Source of the DNA: Conidiobolus incongruus B7586
Taxonomy: Eukaryota > Entomophthoromycota > Entomophthoromycetes > Entomophthorales > Conidiobolaceae
Direction: 5' to 3'
Length of the DNA: 10,783 nt
Assembly: GCA_000697335.1 (NCBI GenBank)
Contig: JNEM01006322.1
Span: 1-10,783, forward strand
Shown: in pieces, positions 1-7,009 of the stretch
Numbering within the stretch: the first letter of the stretch is position 1
Layout: every line of letters begins with the position of its first letter
Notes under the pieces: generated by a model
Told to the model about the DNA's origin: nothing
The model's database searches: none
What the model saw: only the letters and a program-made list of their open reading frames with translations
Position numbers and translations under genes: made by a program

Positions 1-726
1 AGTTAACTTAAATGGTTGAAATTGATTTCAAATTAAAAAATAAAATATATATTGTTATTATCAATTTAAACTATATATTATTTTGGATATCTTAAATTTT
101 TAATAGAATATCATATTCTTATATCAAAATATTTGAATATCATATAATAAAAATAAAGGGTTATGAAGTAATATATAGGGTTTTATATTAATATTTAAAA
201 ATAATAAATATTAAACTTTTATTAAATTTATTAAATAGGTTGAATATGGATCATTATTCATTAATTATTTAATTTTGACTTGAGGAATTCAAGTTTGATT
301 ATATTTGAATTTTTATATAACGTGGTCTAAAATTATAATATGCTAATTATTTAATTATATGGTAGTATTATTAAATTATATATAGATATAAATATATATT
401 GCTAATATATTATCTCAAATTCGAAAATTAATTATTCTGATTTTATTTGTTACTTATTATTATTTCAAAAAAACATGTTGAAAATGTGATATTCATATAT
501 ATATATTTTGAAATACTATTATTTTAAAAATAATGAAGTGAATAAAGATAAAGACAAGTTAATTCTATGATGAAAGTTGGTGATAATCCTAATACAGAAA
601 GGATTTAAAATGAGATATATCTGAAGAAATAATATATATGAATTGATAAATTATTTATAATCATTTAAAGTTTATGTAATAATTATATATAAAAGAAAAA
701 TATGAATGTCGTTGGAAAATACTTTC
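1..726. other. AT-rich intergenic spacer, no gene seen
   Basis: This stretch is almost entirely A and T, with short homopolymer runs and simple AT tracts (for example an alternating AT run near 493-507). No convincing reading frame, tRNA or family copy is visible on either strand. It may hold the distal 3' flank of the tRNA-Ser gene and nothing else that I can support. Confidence 0.6.
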
Positions 727-731
727 AAAAA
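727..731 (-). terminator. Pol III terminator of tRNA-Ser (T5 on the minus strand)
   Basis: Read on the minus strand this is a run of five T residues about 20 bases after the 3' end of the tRNA-Ser gene. It is the first T run long enough to stop RNA polymerase III there. The implied 3' trailer is about 20 nt. Confidence 0.6.
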
Positions 732-750
732 TAATATCAATATTAAGATA

Positions 751-831
751 CGACAAGAGCAGGATTTGAACCTACGCGGGAAATCCCATGTGCTTTCTAG
801 GCACACGCCTTAACCACTCGGCCATCTTGTC
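751..831 (-). tRNA. tRNA-Ser (anticodon AGA)
   Basis: On the minus strand the gene folds into a complete class II tRNA of 81 bases including the discriminator G. The acceptor stem GACAAGA pairs with TCTTGTC. The anticodon stem TGTGC/GCACA closes the loop CTAGAAA, giving anticodon AGA. A long variable arm (GGGA-TTT-CCC) is the mark of tRNA-Ser, and the T arm has loop TTCAAAT. The internal A box (TGGCCGAGTGG, plus 814-824) and B box (GGTTCAAATCC, plus 762-772) match the eukaryotic Pol III promoter. No intron is present and no CCA is encoded. It decodes UCU, and UCC/UCA/UCG-type wobble if A34 becomes inosine. It looks functional. Confidence 0.97.
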
Positions 832-1260
832 ATAAAGCTCTTTCCAATTAAGAGATATTTCTCAACTTATATCAACATTTCGTAATTACTATATTTGAAA
901 TACTCATTTTTTTAAAAATCATAATTATAAATATTAATTTATTAAAACTATGTCAATCTCACAATTTATATAATTTTAATTCCGAATTTTATTTATATAA
1001 ATAATTAATATATTATTTATTCCATTTAAATTTATTATCATTTTTATTATTTTAAAAAAAAATTTTATTTAAATTTGTATTATATTATTATATTTAAAAT
1101 AAAAATAAAAATAATATATTAAATAAATTAATATTAAACCTTTTAGATTTAAAAAGATTAGATAAAATTTGATTTGATTAGATTATAAATAATTTAAGAA
1201 CAAATAAATATTAAAATAAATATATTAAAATAAAAAAAAAAACATTAAAAAACAGTCTAA
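832..1260. other. AT-rich spacer between tRNA-Ser and gene A
   Basis: Nearly pure A/T sequence with poly-A and poly-T stretches. It lies downstream of gene A and upstream of tRNA-Ser, both on the minus strand. No coding sequence, RNA or clear repeat is seen. Confidence 0.6.
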
Positions 1261-1266
1261 TTTATT
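1261..1266 (-). terminator. candidate poly(A) signal of gene A
   Basis: The plus-strand TTTATT reads AATAAA on the minus strand about 70 bases past the gene A stop. Another AATAAA lies nearer, at 1299-1304 (about 32 bases past the stop). In such AT-rich DNA the hexamer is common by chance. This one is preferred only because its distance is closer to the 78-86 bases seen for the five paralogues. Confidence 0.3.
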
Positions 1267-1335
1267 TTATAATTAAAATAAAATTAATTAATTTATACTT
1301 TATTTAAGAATTCATATTATACAATAATAAAACAT

Positions 1336-1545
1336 TTATCGAGTGAAGTTAAGTTTTCTTGTATTGCACCAGAAATCGACTGGTGGTAGATCTGAGTGTT
1401 TGGTCAATGTGGCATCCGTCAAAACCAATGAAGCCCTTCGAGATGGTGTAGGAGAAGTGACGCATGATGTAGATGGAGTGCAATTCGTGGAGTTAGTAGA
1501 TGGCATAGTGTGTTTTGGCATTTCCGTAAGATATGTATATTCCAT
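1336..1545 (-). CDS. gene A: diverged member of the six-gene 64-residue Ser/Pro family
   Basis: Encodes 69 residues in one exon. The N-terminus (M-E-Y-T-Y-L-T-E) is closest to paralogue D (M-D-Y-T-Y-L-A-E), and the core T-P-S-T-S-x-V-T-S-P at residues 23-32 aligns without gaps to the other five. It differs in three ways: the G-S after S-P is lost, a basic pair creates R-R-A-S-L (36-40), a textbook basophilic (PKA-type) phosphosite, and the C-terminal tail is not the family's [YF]-x-[LI]-[LM]-[ST]-[YF] but D-F-W-C-N-T-R followed by six extra residues. The start is supported by a TATA box 72 bases upstream and by homology of its promoter to that of D. An opposite-strand frame at 1343-1570 is judged a shadow. 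Function is unknown. It is either a specialised paralogue or one losing constraint at its tail. Confidence 0.72.
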   Translation of the reverse strand: MEYTYLTEMPKHTMPSTNSTNCTPSTSCVTSPTPSRRASLVLTDATLTKHSDLPPVDFWCNTRKLNFTR

Positions 1546-1609
1546 TAAAAATATGAGTAGTATGATTTAAAAGTTTAGCGAATAATACTGATTTTTAGTA
1601 ATAGTACGT

Positions 1610-1617
1610 TATTTATA
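1610..1617 (-). promoter_or_regulatory. TATA box of gene A
   Basis: TATAAATA on the minus strand, 72 bases before the ATG. It is preceded by ATCAAAAAC, and gene D has the same word with one extra A in front of its own TATA box. The promoters of A and D are thus related, not just the coding parts. Confidence 0.75.
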
Positions 1618-1681
1618 GTTTTTGATTTTTACTATTTTAATAATCGAAATTCAAATTAGTCCCAATAATTGACCAAATATT

Positions 1682-1689
1682 CCAATCAG
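1682..1689 (+). promoter_or_regulatory. CCAAT-type box upstream of gene A
   Basis: CCAATCAG lies about 65 bases upstream of the gene A TATA box, in an orientation opposite to the gene. It is a good match to the CCAAT core bound by the NF-Y/HAP complex, which works in either direction. Its place in the only G+C-richer part of this spacer supports a promoter role. Confidence 0.4.
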
Positions 1690-1742
1690 CTTCAAAAGGC
1701 AGTAGTGATGCTGCATTCCTTCAGCCCCACATAATGGGAATT

Positions 1743-1762
1743 ATTCATGAATCTTCTAGATT
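1743..1762. promoter_or_regulatory. heat-shock-element-like array upstream of gene A
   Basis: Four abutting pentamers read ATTCA, TGAAT, CTTCT, AGATT. The first three are perfect alternating nTTCn/nGAAn units and the fourth matches two of its three core bases. Three contiguous inverted units form the classical heat-shock factor site. It lies about 125-145 bases upstream of the gene A TATA box. A weaker two-unit match, TTCTAGAA, lies at 3804-3811, about 190 bases upstream of the gene B TATA box. The sequence match is seen; binding is inferred. Confidence 0.45.
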
Positions 1763-3950
1763 TTCTGGTCAATTTACTCATTTGTGATACGCAAAAAAAT
1801 TGCCGCTATTGATCTATCTCCTATCATTTAACCACGTTATTTTCAATATATCACTCAAATTCAATATAAGAGCTGCAATAAACAGTGTTTTTGTATATAA
1901 TTATATATACTTATCTAGTACATCTTTACTATTGTATCTTCTAATGAAAAGTTAATTTTCAATTGAATAATAATAATAATGAAAAAGTTATTCTTTAATT
2001 CTCACTGATGTAACATTTTTAAATCATTAATCCAACAATTGAAAATATGAGAAAATTAATATTATTTAAAATTCTAATAATATCAAAATAAAAAGGGTTC
2101 AAGATATTTTAAGTATTGTTAAATATTAGAAAAAAAATAAACAATAACAACAAATGATGGAATTCTTTTTTTATTTGTGATAAATTTTATCACCTTTTAA
2201 TATACAATTTAGTTTATTATTAGCCTATAGATTCCAAATTTGGCAATTTTTTTACAAATAATAATTAGCAAGAATTAATCATTATTACCTAATTTTTTAA
2301 TTTTTTTATAGTACCGAATATTTATAAACTTTATTACATATTTTTAATTAAAGAATTGATGAATATTATAAATTGAGTTTTATAAAATGATTTATGTCTA
2401 ATAGAGTCTAATTTATAATTAGTAATTTAATATAGATAAATCTTAAATTATTTAGATCTTTGGGATTTATAACAAGTAATAATAAACCGTATTTAAATAA
2501 TTCAAGCATTTAGACTTCAACTTCGAAATTCAAGTTCCTGAATAAGTGTAATAGCCTATTTTAAATTGATAAATTTAAAATTTGAAAAACACGATTATAA
2601 TGTTTTACAATGATTTCATCAATTTCAAATTTTAGTTCGGAATTTAATAAAAATAATATATGAGTTAAATTTGAATTATTGATATTTATATCTTATTTTA
2701 ATAATAAAATACGTGGCAATTAGAATAAAAAAATCATTGAATATGTGTTTTAATTATTCAAATTTATATATTAATATTAGAATCTTATTTGTCCCCTTAT
2801 ACTTTAGAATATAATATATTAGAATTATTCTTTTTTTAATAAACTAAAATTACTCAAACAAATTTAATTAAAATTCAAATTTATAATTAAAGGTAATACA
2901 AGCTATAAAATTTACTTATAATAAATTAGTTTATAATCATAACGAATTTTATCTAAAAATAGTCAGTGTAAAATAATAGAAAAATTTTATATTTTCATCT
3001 ATAGTCAAAGATTGGGTTTATTAACTTTCAATTTGATATAATTCTGAATAATATTGTCTAATATCATATATATATATATAGAAATTATTATTTTTAAAAA
3101 ATCTAATGAATTTAAAATATGCAATATTAAATATTGTTGATATAATTATAATATTTAGTAGTGCCAGTATTATAATTAAAAGTATTAACGTAAATAAAAA
3201 AATTTCAAGATTTTAAAACTGCCAATTTCTTTTAATAATTCTTTTATTTACATAGGTTAATTTAAAATTGAATATTGTTTCAAGAAAAGGTATTGGAATA
3301 GCGTTAAAATGCTTATATTTTTATTAATCAAAAAATTTAAATATTTTCCCAGATGTTTATATATACATAATTATTTGAAATGTACTAGCAATGAATATAG
3401 TTTGAATTTAAGAAATACGTGAGATATTTTTGATTTAGTTATTAAATATTTTCAATTAATAAAGGTACATTGAAGTTGTATATTAATTTGGTTACTGATA
3501 AAAAGCAACAAAAAACTTTAAGTATATCAATGGATATTATAATATTTAATATATCTATAAAATCATAAAATCGGAAAATGAGTATAATACAATTTAAAGC
3601 AAAATTAATTAGAAAACTAATTAAATCTAGTTTGCGTATTTTAGGGAATATTCAAATTTAATATTAGTAAATTAAAGTTATTTAGATTCTATTTTTTTAG
3701 AATTTAATAATAATAACAATAATGCATTATGCCAGGTACATTAAATTATGAAAACTAATTATATCAACATTTAAATAATTAAATTTGGTATAATTAAACA
3801 ATTTTCTAGAAATTTATCAAGTATTCCAAAAATATTAAGATCCATTTTTTACTCATAATACTAATACAGTAATATTTAATTAGGCATTAATTTGTATTTT
3901 TTGAATGTTATGACAACAAATTTTATAATTATCTTCAAATTATAATTAAA
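1763..3950. other. long AT-rich spacer between divergent genes A and B
   Basis: About 2.2 kb without a supported gene. The part nearest A (to about 1860) is richer in G+C and is probably promoter. The rest is A/T-rich with simple tracts, such as (AAT)n near 1966-1980 and alternating AT near 3066-3080. There is also a perfect hairpin at 3605-3624 with 8-base arms (TTAATTAG/CTAATTAA) and an AAAA loop. A motif resembling the promoter word in F (TTGGGTTTATT) occurs near 3012-3022 but no gene copy follows it. Confidence 0.55.
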
Positions 3951-4001
3951 ATAACAAAAGTTGGGCTTATATGATTTCATTTCATTGTGTTTAGATGAAT
4001 A

Positions 4002-4009
4002 TATAAAGG
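4002..4009 (+). promoter_or_regulatory. TATA box of gene B
   Basis: TATAAAGG, preceded by further TA steps, lies 66 bases before the gene B ATG. This is the shortest TATA-to-ATG distance in the family; the other five are 72-76. A word AGTTGGGC at 3959-3966, about 36 bases upstream, resembles words in the promoters of D and F. Confidence 0.7.
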
Positions 4010-4067
4010 ATTGAAGAATTAGTATTGGTAGTATCGTTAATTATAGTAAACAAGTGTAGATATCAAA

Positions 4068-4262
4068 ATGAAGCTACTTCACATTCCACTATTCGAAAAG
4101 CATCAATCTTCTAATCCTACTACAGCTCAAAATACTCCTTCCACATCTCGAGTTACATCGCCCGTAGGATCACCCAGACAATCTATGGATTTACACCATA
4201 CGAATGCTAAGAATCATAAAGAAGAACATTTGCCATATCATTTGATGACCTTCATCAAATAA
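4068..4262 (+). CDS. gene B: 64-residue Ser/Pro family member, divergent N-terminus
   Basis: Single exon, 64 residues, aligning gap-free with paralogues C, D, E and F (about 28 of 64 identical to C by eye). The first ten residues (M-K-L-L-H-I-P-L-F-E) differ most; the acidic second residue of the other members is replaced by Lys. The core P-S-T-S-R-V-T-S-P-V-G-S-P-R-Q-S at 24-39 is fully conserved, with S/T-P sites at 23, 31 and 35 and a basic-x-Ser site at 39. The linker (42-54) is rich in His, Lys, Glu and Asn. The tail L-P-Y-H-L-M-T-F-I-K keeps the family hydrophobic pattern with conservative changes. The first ATG after the TATA box is used, with A at -3. No signal peptide or membrane segment is present. 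Function is unknown; a soluble phospho-regulated peptide is inferred. Confidence 0.82.
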   Translation: MKLLHIPLFEKHQSSNPTTAQNTPSTSRVTSPVGSPRQSMDLHHTNAKNHKEEHLPYHLMTFIK

Positions 4263-4347
4263 GCTAACGTTTCATGATCTTAAATATCTAACGCAATTAT
4301 TTAATGAATTTTTTTATTGTAATTAAAAATATAAAATATTAAATGTA

Positions 4348-4353
4348 AATAAA
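4348..4353 (+). terminator. candidate poly(A) signal of gene B
   Basis: AATAAA 86 bases after the stop codon. It falls at nearly the same distance as in C, D, E and F, which is the main reason to believe it in such AT-rich sequence. Confidence 0.4.
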
Positions 4354-4800
4354 AATAATATAACATTAAAATTATTTATTTGTTTAAACAATATATTTTA
4401 AATTTATTATTCATTTTAATTAATTTATTCTTTTTTTGCATTTATATTTGATTATTATAAAAAATGAAAAAAAATATATTGATAATAGATTATTTTTTTA
4501 ATATATTGAAATTAGTTCAATAACTATATAGTTGAATAATATATAATGTGAATATTACAATTAAAATTTTGTGTTTTTATATTTATTCATAATGATTTAA
4601 TTTTTAGAATATTTTTAATATGAAAATTTATATAATCTCAAAATTTAATTAAATTTAATAAAGATATATTTTTAATATAAATTTATTATGAACAAAATCT
4701 AAAATTAAAATTTTAATTGATTTAAAAATAGATTATTTTGGAAATATTCGGAATTAGTAAACTTTGAATAAAATTATTTAAAAAATTTATTAAAAGTGGA
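4354..4800. other. AT-rich spacer between genes B and C
   Basis: No gene is seen. From about 4729 onward it contains words also found upstream of gene F (for example TTTTGGAAAT followed by TCGGA). The distal promoters of C and F are therefore homologous, though much more diverged than their transcribed parts. Confidence 0.5.
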
Positions 4801-4855
4801 GTAAAATCCAAATTTTGGAAAAATTTATGAAATAATTGAGAATAATTTTAATTGA

Positions 4856-4863
4856 TATAAATA
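4856..4863 (+). promoter_or_regulatory. TATA box of gene C
   Basis: TATAAATA exactly 76 bases before the ATG at 4932, the same distance as in E and F. It rules out the longer in-frame extension upstream of 4932, because the open frame there runs through the TATA box itself and has no ATG. Confidence 0.8.
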
Positions 4864-4885
4864 GAGCATTAAGTTACTTACAATT

Positions 4886-5162
4886 ATCATCAAACAATCA
4901 GAATTACAAACAGATAACATTGCAATTAACTATGGATCAAATTCACTTGGCTGAATTAGAAAGACATCGCTCTTCTGCTCCTAACTCTGCTCCTAACTCT
5001 CCCTCAGTTTCCCGAGTTGCTTCACCCGTTGGATCACCAAAAGTTTCAATGGAATCAGAAAGACCAAACAAACGCCAATCTGTACACCATGTTCTACCAT
5101 TTCAATTGATGAGCTACATTAGATAACTCCACTTGTACAAATTCATCTCATGTTTTATAACT
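4886..5162 (+). repeat. near-identical duplicate block, copy 1 (gene C); copy 2 at 9483-9759
   Basis: This 277-base block matches the block around gene F in the same orientation with about seven substitutions and no gap: one in the leader, five in the coding part and one after the stop. Identity drops sharply on both sides. The left edge lies about 30 bases past the TATA box, where transcription should start, and the right edge is 36 bases past the stop. A simple young segmental duplication would not stop so neatly at transcript limits. Confidence 0.85.
4932..5126 (+). CDS. gene C: 64-residue Ser/Pro family member, near twin of F
   Basis: Single exon, 64 residues; differs from F only at residue 21 (Pro here, Tyr in F). 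Residues 1-13 (M-D-Q-I-H-L-A-E-L-E-R) could form a short amphipathic helix. Residues 14-40 are a Ser/Pro core with S/T-P at 23, 31 and 35 and K-V-S at 37-39. Residues 42-54 form a charged linker, and the tail L-P-F-Q-L-M-S-Y-I-R ends the protein. The Pro-21 codon sits in the second unit of a perfect 12-base tandem repeat (4974-4985 and 4986-4997) that F lacks, so Pro is probably the derived state. The start at 4932 is chosen because all paralogues begin there and the TATA box lies 76 bases upstream. Its leader is open in frame but has no earlier ATG. Function is unknown. Confidence 0.87.
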   Translation: MDQIHLAELERHRSSAPNSAPNSPSVSRVASPVGSPKVSMESERPNKRQSVHHVLPFQLMSYIR

Positions 5163-5207
5163 CTTGTTGATTTTCTTTGTATTATAATATTAAAATAGCA
5201 TATGATT

Positions 5208-5213
5208 AATAAA
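5208..5213 (+). terminator. candidate poly(A) signal of gene C
   Basis: AATAAA 82 bases after the stop. The sequence between stop and hexamer is still recognisably related to that after gene F, where AATAAA lies 78 bases past the stop. Confidence 0.45.
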
Positions 5214-5780
5214 CTTAATTCAAATTTGATATAGTAATTTGTTTACATTTTTCTTTGATTCATTATAATAAAATAATTTATGTGAAATAGAGTTGATCAT
5301 TGATTCAATACCCAAAAATATCAATATGCTCTAAGTTAAGTTTTTATTATAATATATTAAGCACTGAATTATTATGTAGTATTTAAAACTTAGAGTAATG
5401 AATAATCAAATTTTAATTTTTTTTAGAAATCAAGACATATATTATGATATTATTCTTTTAATTATTCCAAGTATATTGTTATGAGTATAAAATTGAACAG
5501 AATTATAAATTTGGTTAGAATAATTTGAATATATTAATATTAATATGATTTGTAAAATATATAGTTAATAATGAATTGAAATTTTTGGATTGAATTCATA
5601 CAAGAATAAGGTATTTTTTTTAAATATTAGAGTAATTAATTGAATATAATTCATATATTATATGGAGCATGTAAAATATTCTAAATTGAATATTTTTACA
5701 TTATTGAAAAATTTTGAAATATTTAATTATCAAAGTAAAATTTAAGTACTACAATAATCTAAATATTTTATTGATTTTAT
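5214..5780. other. AT-rich spacer, no gene seen
   Basis: Composed largely of A and T with scattered short words; no reading frame, RNA gene or family copy is supported. Base composition changes visibly near 5780, where C becomes frequent. Confidence 0.55.
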
Positions 5781-6117
5781 TTCTGTGGCAATTCCTACTT
5801 GATTGATATCTTTTCTCACTCAAATTCACTACCAAGTTTCTGATTAGCCAAATCAGGCCTTATCAATATTCTACTAGTCTATGTCTGAGTGGCCTCATTG
5901 TTACTCAGCCGCTGCATACTTATGCCTATATATTTCACTTAGTTATAAGAAAGACTCTTCTTCTCCTCTCTTTTTTACACAAACAAACCTTTTACCTAAT
6001 TTCAAAAACAATCCCTTTTAGTATACTCAACTAGTTACCTATAGTTCCACTTGAGTCATCTTTCATTACTCATTTTCAACTCCTTCCTATTAATATTTTG
6101 TGATTCCATCTTCTTAG
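5781..6117 (+). other. C-rich, G-poor pyrimidine-rich block with TATA-like site (possible promoter, leader and intron end)
   Basis: This block stands out from its AT-only surroundings. In 5941-6120 I count 43 C but only 11 G on the plus strand. It holds a perfect inverted repeat CTGATT-AGCCA-AATCAG (5840-5856) with a CCAA core, a TATA-like CTATATAT (about 5926-5933), a CT-rich tract (about 5949-5976), and ends in a pyrimidine tract plus TTAG that looks like a 3' splice site at 6117. A 46-codon frame at 5881-6021 is not convincing and cannot be joined in frame to the following exon by any donor I see. The order suggests promoter, leader and intron of the gene whose last exon follows, but I could not find a first exon. 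Confidence 0.35.
5840..5856. repeat. short perfect inverted repeat with CCAA core
   Basis: Arms CTGATT and AATCAG flank AGCCA. The loop plus arm contains AGCCAAATC, a near CCAAT-box word. It sits about 70-85 bases upstream of the TATA-like site in the C-rich block, so a protein-binding site is plausible. Confidence 0.4.
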
Positions 6118-6118
6118 A

Positions 6119-6331
6119 ATATCGGATCCTAACGCCGCCACTGTTGCCGCTGGTCTAGCCGCTCTTTACAACGGCCAGTTTACGAGTAATTATGACCGGA
6201 TAGCCAGAGAACTGAAATTCGGTAGTTTATCGCAGTTAGTAGGTGCGATGCTGCACAATCTGGCCTATAGAATAGAAGTGTCAGTGCCCTTAATGACACT
6301 CCAAGAACTAATAACCTCCACAACTTCATAA
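6119..6331 (+). CDS. unidentified coding fragment (3' exon or remnant) ending at the tRNA-Lys boundary
   Basis: An open frame of 70 codons reads I-S-D-P-N-A-A-T-V-A-A-G-L-A-A-L-Y-N-G and so on to a TAA at 6329-6331. Composition is clearly protein-like: an Ala/Leu-rich helix near residues 6-16, then N-Y-D-R-I-A-R-E-L-K and F-G-S-L-S-Q-L-V-G-A-M-L-H-N-L-A-Y-R-I-E, which look like amphipathic helices of a folded domain. G+C is far higher than in the spacers. The other two plus-strand frames close quickly. There is no upstream ATG in frame; a TGA lies at 6101-6103 and a TTAG acceptor at 6117, so a spliced terminal exon is the best reading. I do not recognise the protein. Alternatives are a relic of a host gene or of a mobile element placed next to a tRNA gene. 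Confidence 0.4.
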   Translation: MSDPNAATVAAGLAALYNGQFTSNYDRIARELKFGSLSQLVGAMLHNLAYRIEVSVPLMTLQELITSTTS

Positions 6332-6404
6332 GCCCGGCTAGCTCAATCGGTAGAGCGTGAGACTCTTAATCTCAAGGTTGTGGGTTCGACCCCCACGTTG
6401 GGTG
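6332..6404 (+). tRNA. tRNA-Lys (anticodon CTT)
   Basis: A 73-base complete cloverleaf. Acceptor GCCCGGC pairs with GTTGGGT (with G-T pairs) and the discriminator is G. The D stem is GCTC/GAGC, the anticodon stem TGAGA/TCTCA holds the loop CTCTTAA (anticodon CTT), and the T stem GTGGG/CCCAC has loop TTCGACC. The A box (TAGCTCAATCGG, 6339-6350) and B box (GGTTCGACCCC, 6383-6393) are intact, and there is no intron. It closely resembles eukaryotic nuclear tRNA-Lys in general. Its 5' end directly follows the TAA of the coding fragment with no spacer base, so its transcription start should lie inside that fragment. Confidence 0.97.
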
Positions 6405-6405
6405 C

Positions 6406-6411
6406 TTTTTT
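6406..6411 (+). terminator. Pol III terminator of tRNA-Lys (T6)
   Basis: Six T residues start two bases after the last base of the tRNA. This is an efficient eukaryotic Pol III stop and implies a very short trailer. Confidence 0.9.
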
Positions 6412-6563
6412 CCATTCCAATATTTTATTTATTTTATTATAGTTTTCCATTAATGTTTCTAATAAATTATCTTAAATTTAATTATTATATTAGTTAATTT
6501 TTTGAGATATACAAATTATTATTTGGTTAATATTATCATTTTTATATATAAAATTTAACTGAG

Positions 6564-6569
6564 TTTATT
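6564..6569 (-). terminator. candidate poly(A) signal of gene D
   Basis: TTTATT on the plus strand is AATAAA on the minus strand, 83 bases past the gene D stop. Genes C, B, E and F have the hexamer at 78-86 bases. The convergent tRNA-Lys gene ends about 150 bases away. Confidence 0.4.
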
Positions 6570-6651
6570 ATAAAAATAATTAAATTACATAATATAAATT
6601 TCAATATAATATACACTATTCTAGAATCGGTGTGATGTAACCACTATCGTA

Positions 6652-6846
6652 TTATCTAGTGTAAGATAGTATTTGATAAGACAGGGTATTATAATTAGTA
6701 TTGGTGTTTATATGCCTTTGTACAGAGATTGAGTTTCTTGGAGATCCAATGGGAGATGTAATACGCGAGACAGAAGGTGTGTTATAAGCAGAATTGGGAG
6801 TGGAAGAGTGACTTCTTTGTAATTCAGCCAAGTAAGTATAATCCAT
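6652..6846 (-). CDS. gene D: 64-residue Ser/Pro family member
   Basis: Single exon, 64 residues, aligning gap-free with B, C, E and F (about 31 of 64 identical to C). N-terminus M-D-Y-T-Y-L-A-E-L-Q-R; core S-S-T-P-N-S-A-Y-N-T-P-S-V-S-R-I-T-S-P-I-G-S-P at residues 14-36; R-N-S at 37-39. The linker (42-54) is unusually Asn/Thr/Tyr-rich rather than charged, yet has the same length as in the others. The tail L-S-Y-Q-I-L-S-Y-T-R keeps the aromatic and aliphatic positions. The start is fixed by family alignment and a TATA box 75 bases upstream, with A at -3 and G at +4. It is one of two members on the minus strand, converging on tRNA-Lys. Its promoter is related to that of A. Function is unknown. 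Confidence 0.86.
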   Translation of the reverse strand: MDYTYLAELQRSHSSTPNSAYNTPSVSRITSPIGSPRNSISVQRHINTNTNYNTLSYQILSYTR

Positions 6847-6913
6847 TGTTAATTATTAAATAAAGTGTTTATATTAAATTGATTTTTTGAACAAATTGTA
6901 ACAACTAGAATGG

Positions 6914-6921
6914 TATTTATA
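6914..6921 (-). promoter_or_regulatory. TATA box of gene D
   Basis: TATAAATA on the minus strand, 75 bases before the ATG, preceded by ATCAAAAAAC as in gene A with one extra A. Further upstream on the minus strand AGTTGGGGC (plus 6994-7002) resembles words in the B and F promoters. Confidence 0.78.
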
Positions 6922-7009
6922 GTTTTTTGATTTTAAATCAAATTAACATCAAAATATTGATTAGTCTTGATAACTTAACCTAATGGACTTATCGCCCCAA
7001 CTATTCATT

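Noticed and set aside
1343-1570. 75-codon open frame on the plus strand opposite gene A
   Set aside because: It overlaps gene A antisense, has no TATA box at the family spacing and resembles none of the paralogues; it is a shadow of the gene A frame.
3003-3022. Promoter-like word near 3003-3022 as the start of a seventh family gene
   Set aside because: No TATA at the right distance and no family coding sequence follows.
3605-3624. Hairpin TTAATTAG/CTAATTAA
   Set aside because: Perfect but short and AT-only; many such hairpins are expected in this base composition.
4836-4931. In-frame upstream extension of gene C (and the like in F from 9475)
   Set aside because: It has no ATG, in C it runs through the TATA box, and the other paralogues do not share the extra residues.
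5881-6021. 46-codon ATG frame in the C-rich block
   Set aside because: Composition follows the local pyrimidine bias, there is no family resemblance, and no donor site I can see joins it in frame to the exon at 6118.
6277-6300. Inverted repeat AGTGTCA/TGACACT inside the coding fragment
   Set aside because: Seven-base arms with a ten-base loop inside an open frame are easily due to chance.
5781-6331. Terminal repeat and leader of an LTR-type element inserted next to tRNA-Lys
   Set aside because: The TATA-like and CT-rich order and the tRNA neighbour suggest it, but no second copy, matching ends or recognisable element protein is visible in the window; left open as an alternative only.
6332-6404. 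tRNA-Lys as the head of a SINE
   Set aside because: The cloverleaf is intact, a T6 terminator follows directly, and no non-tRNA body or tail is present.
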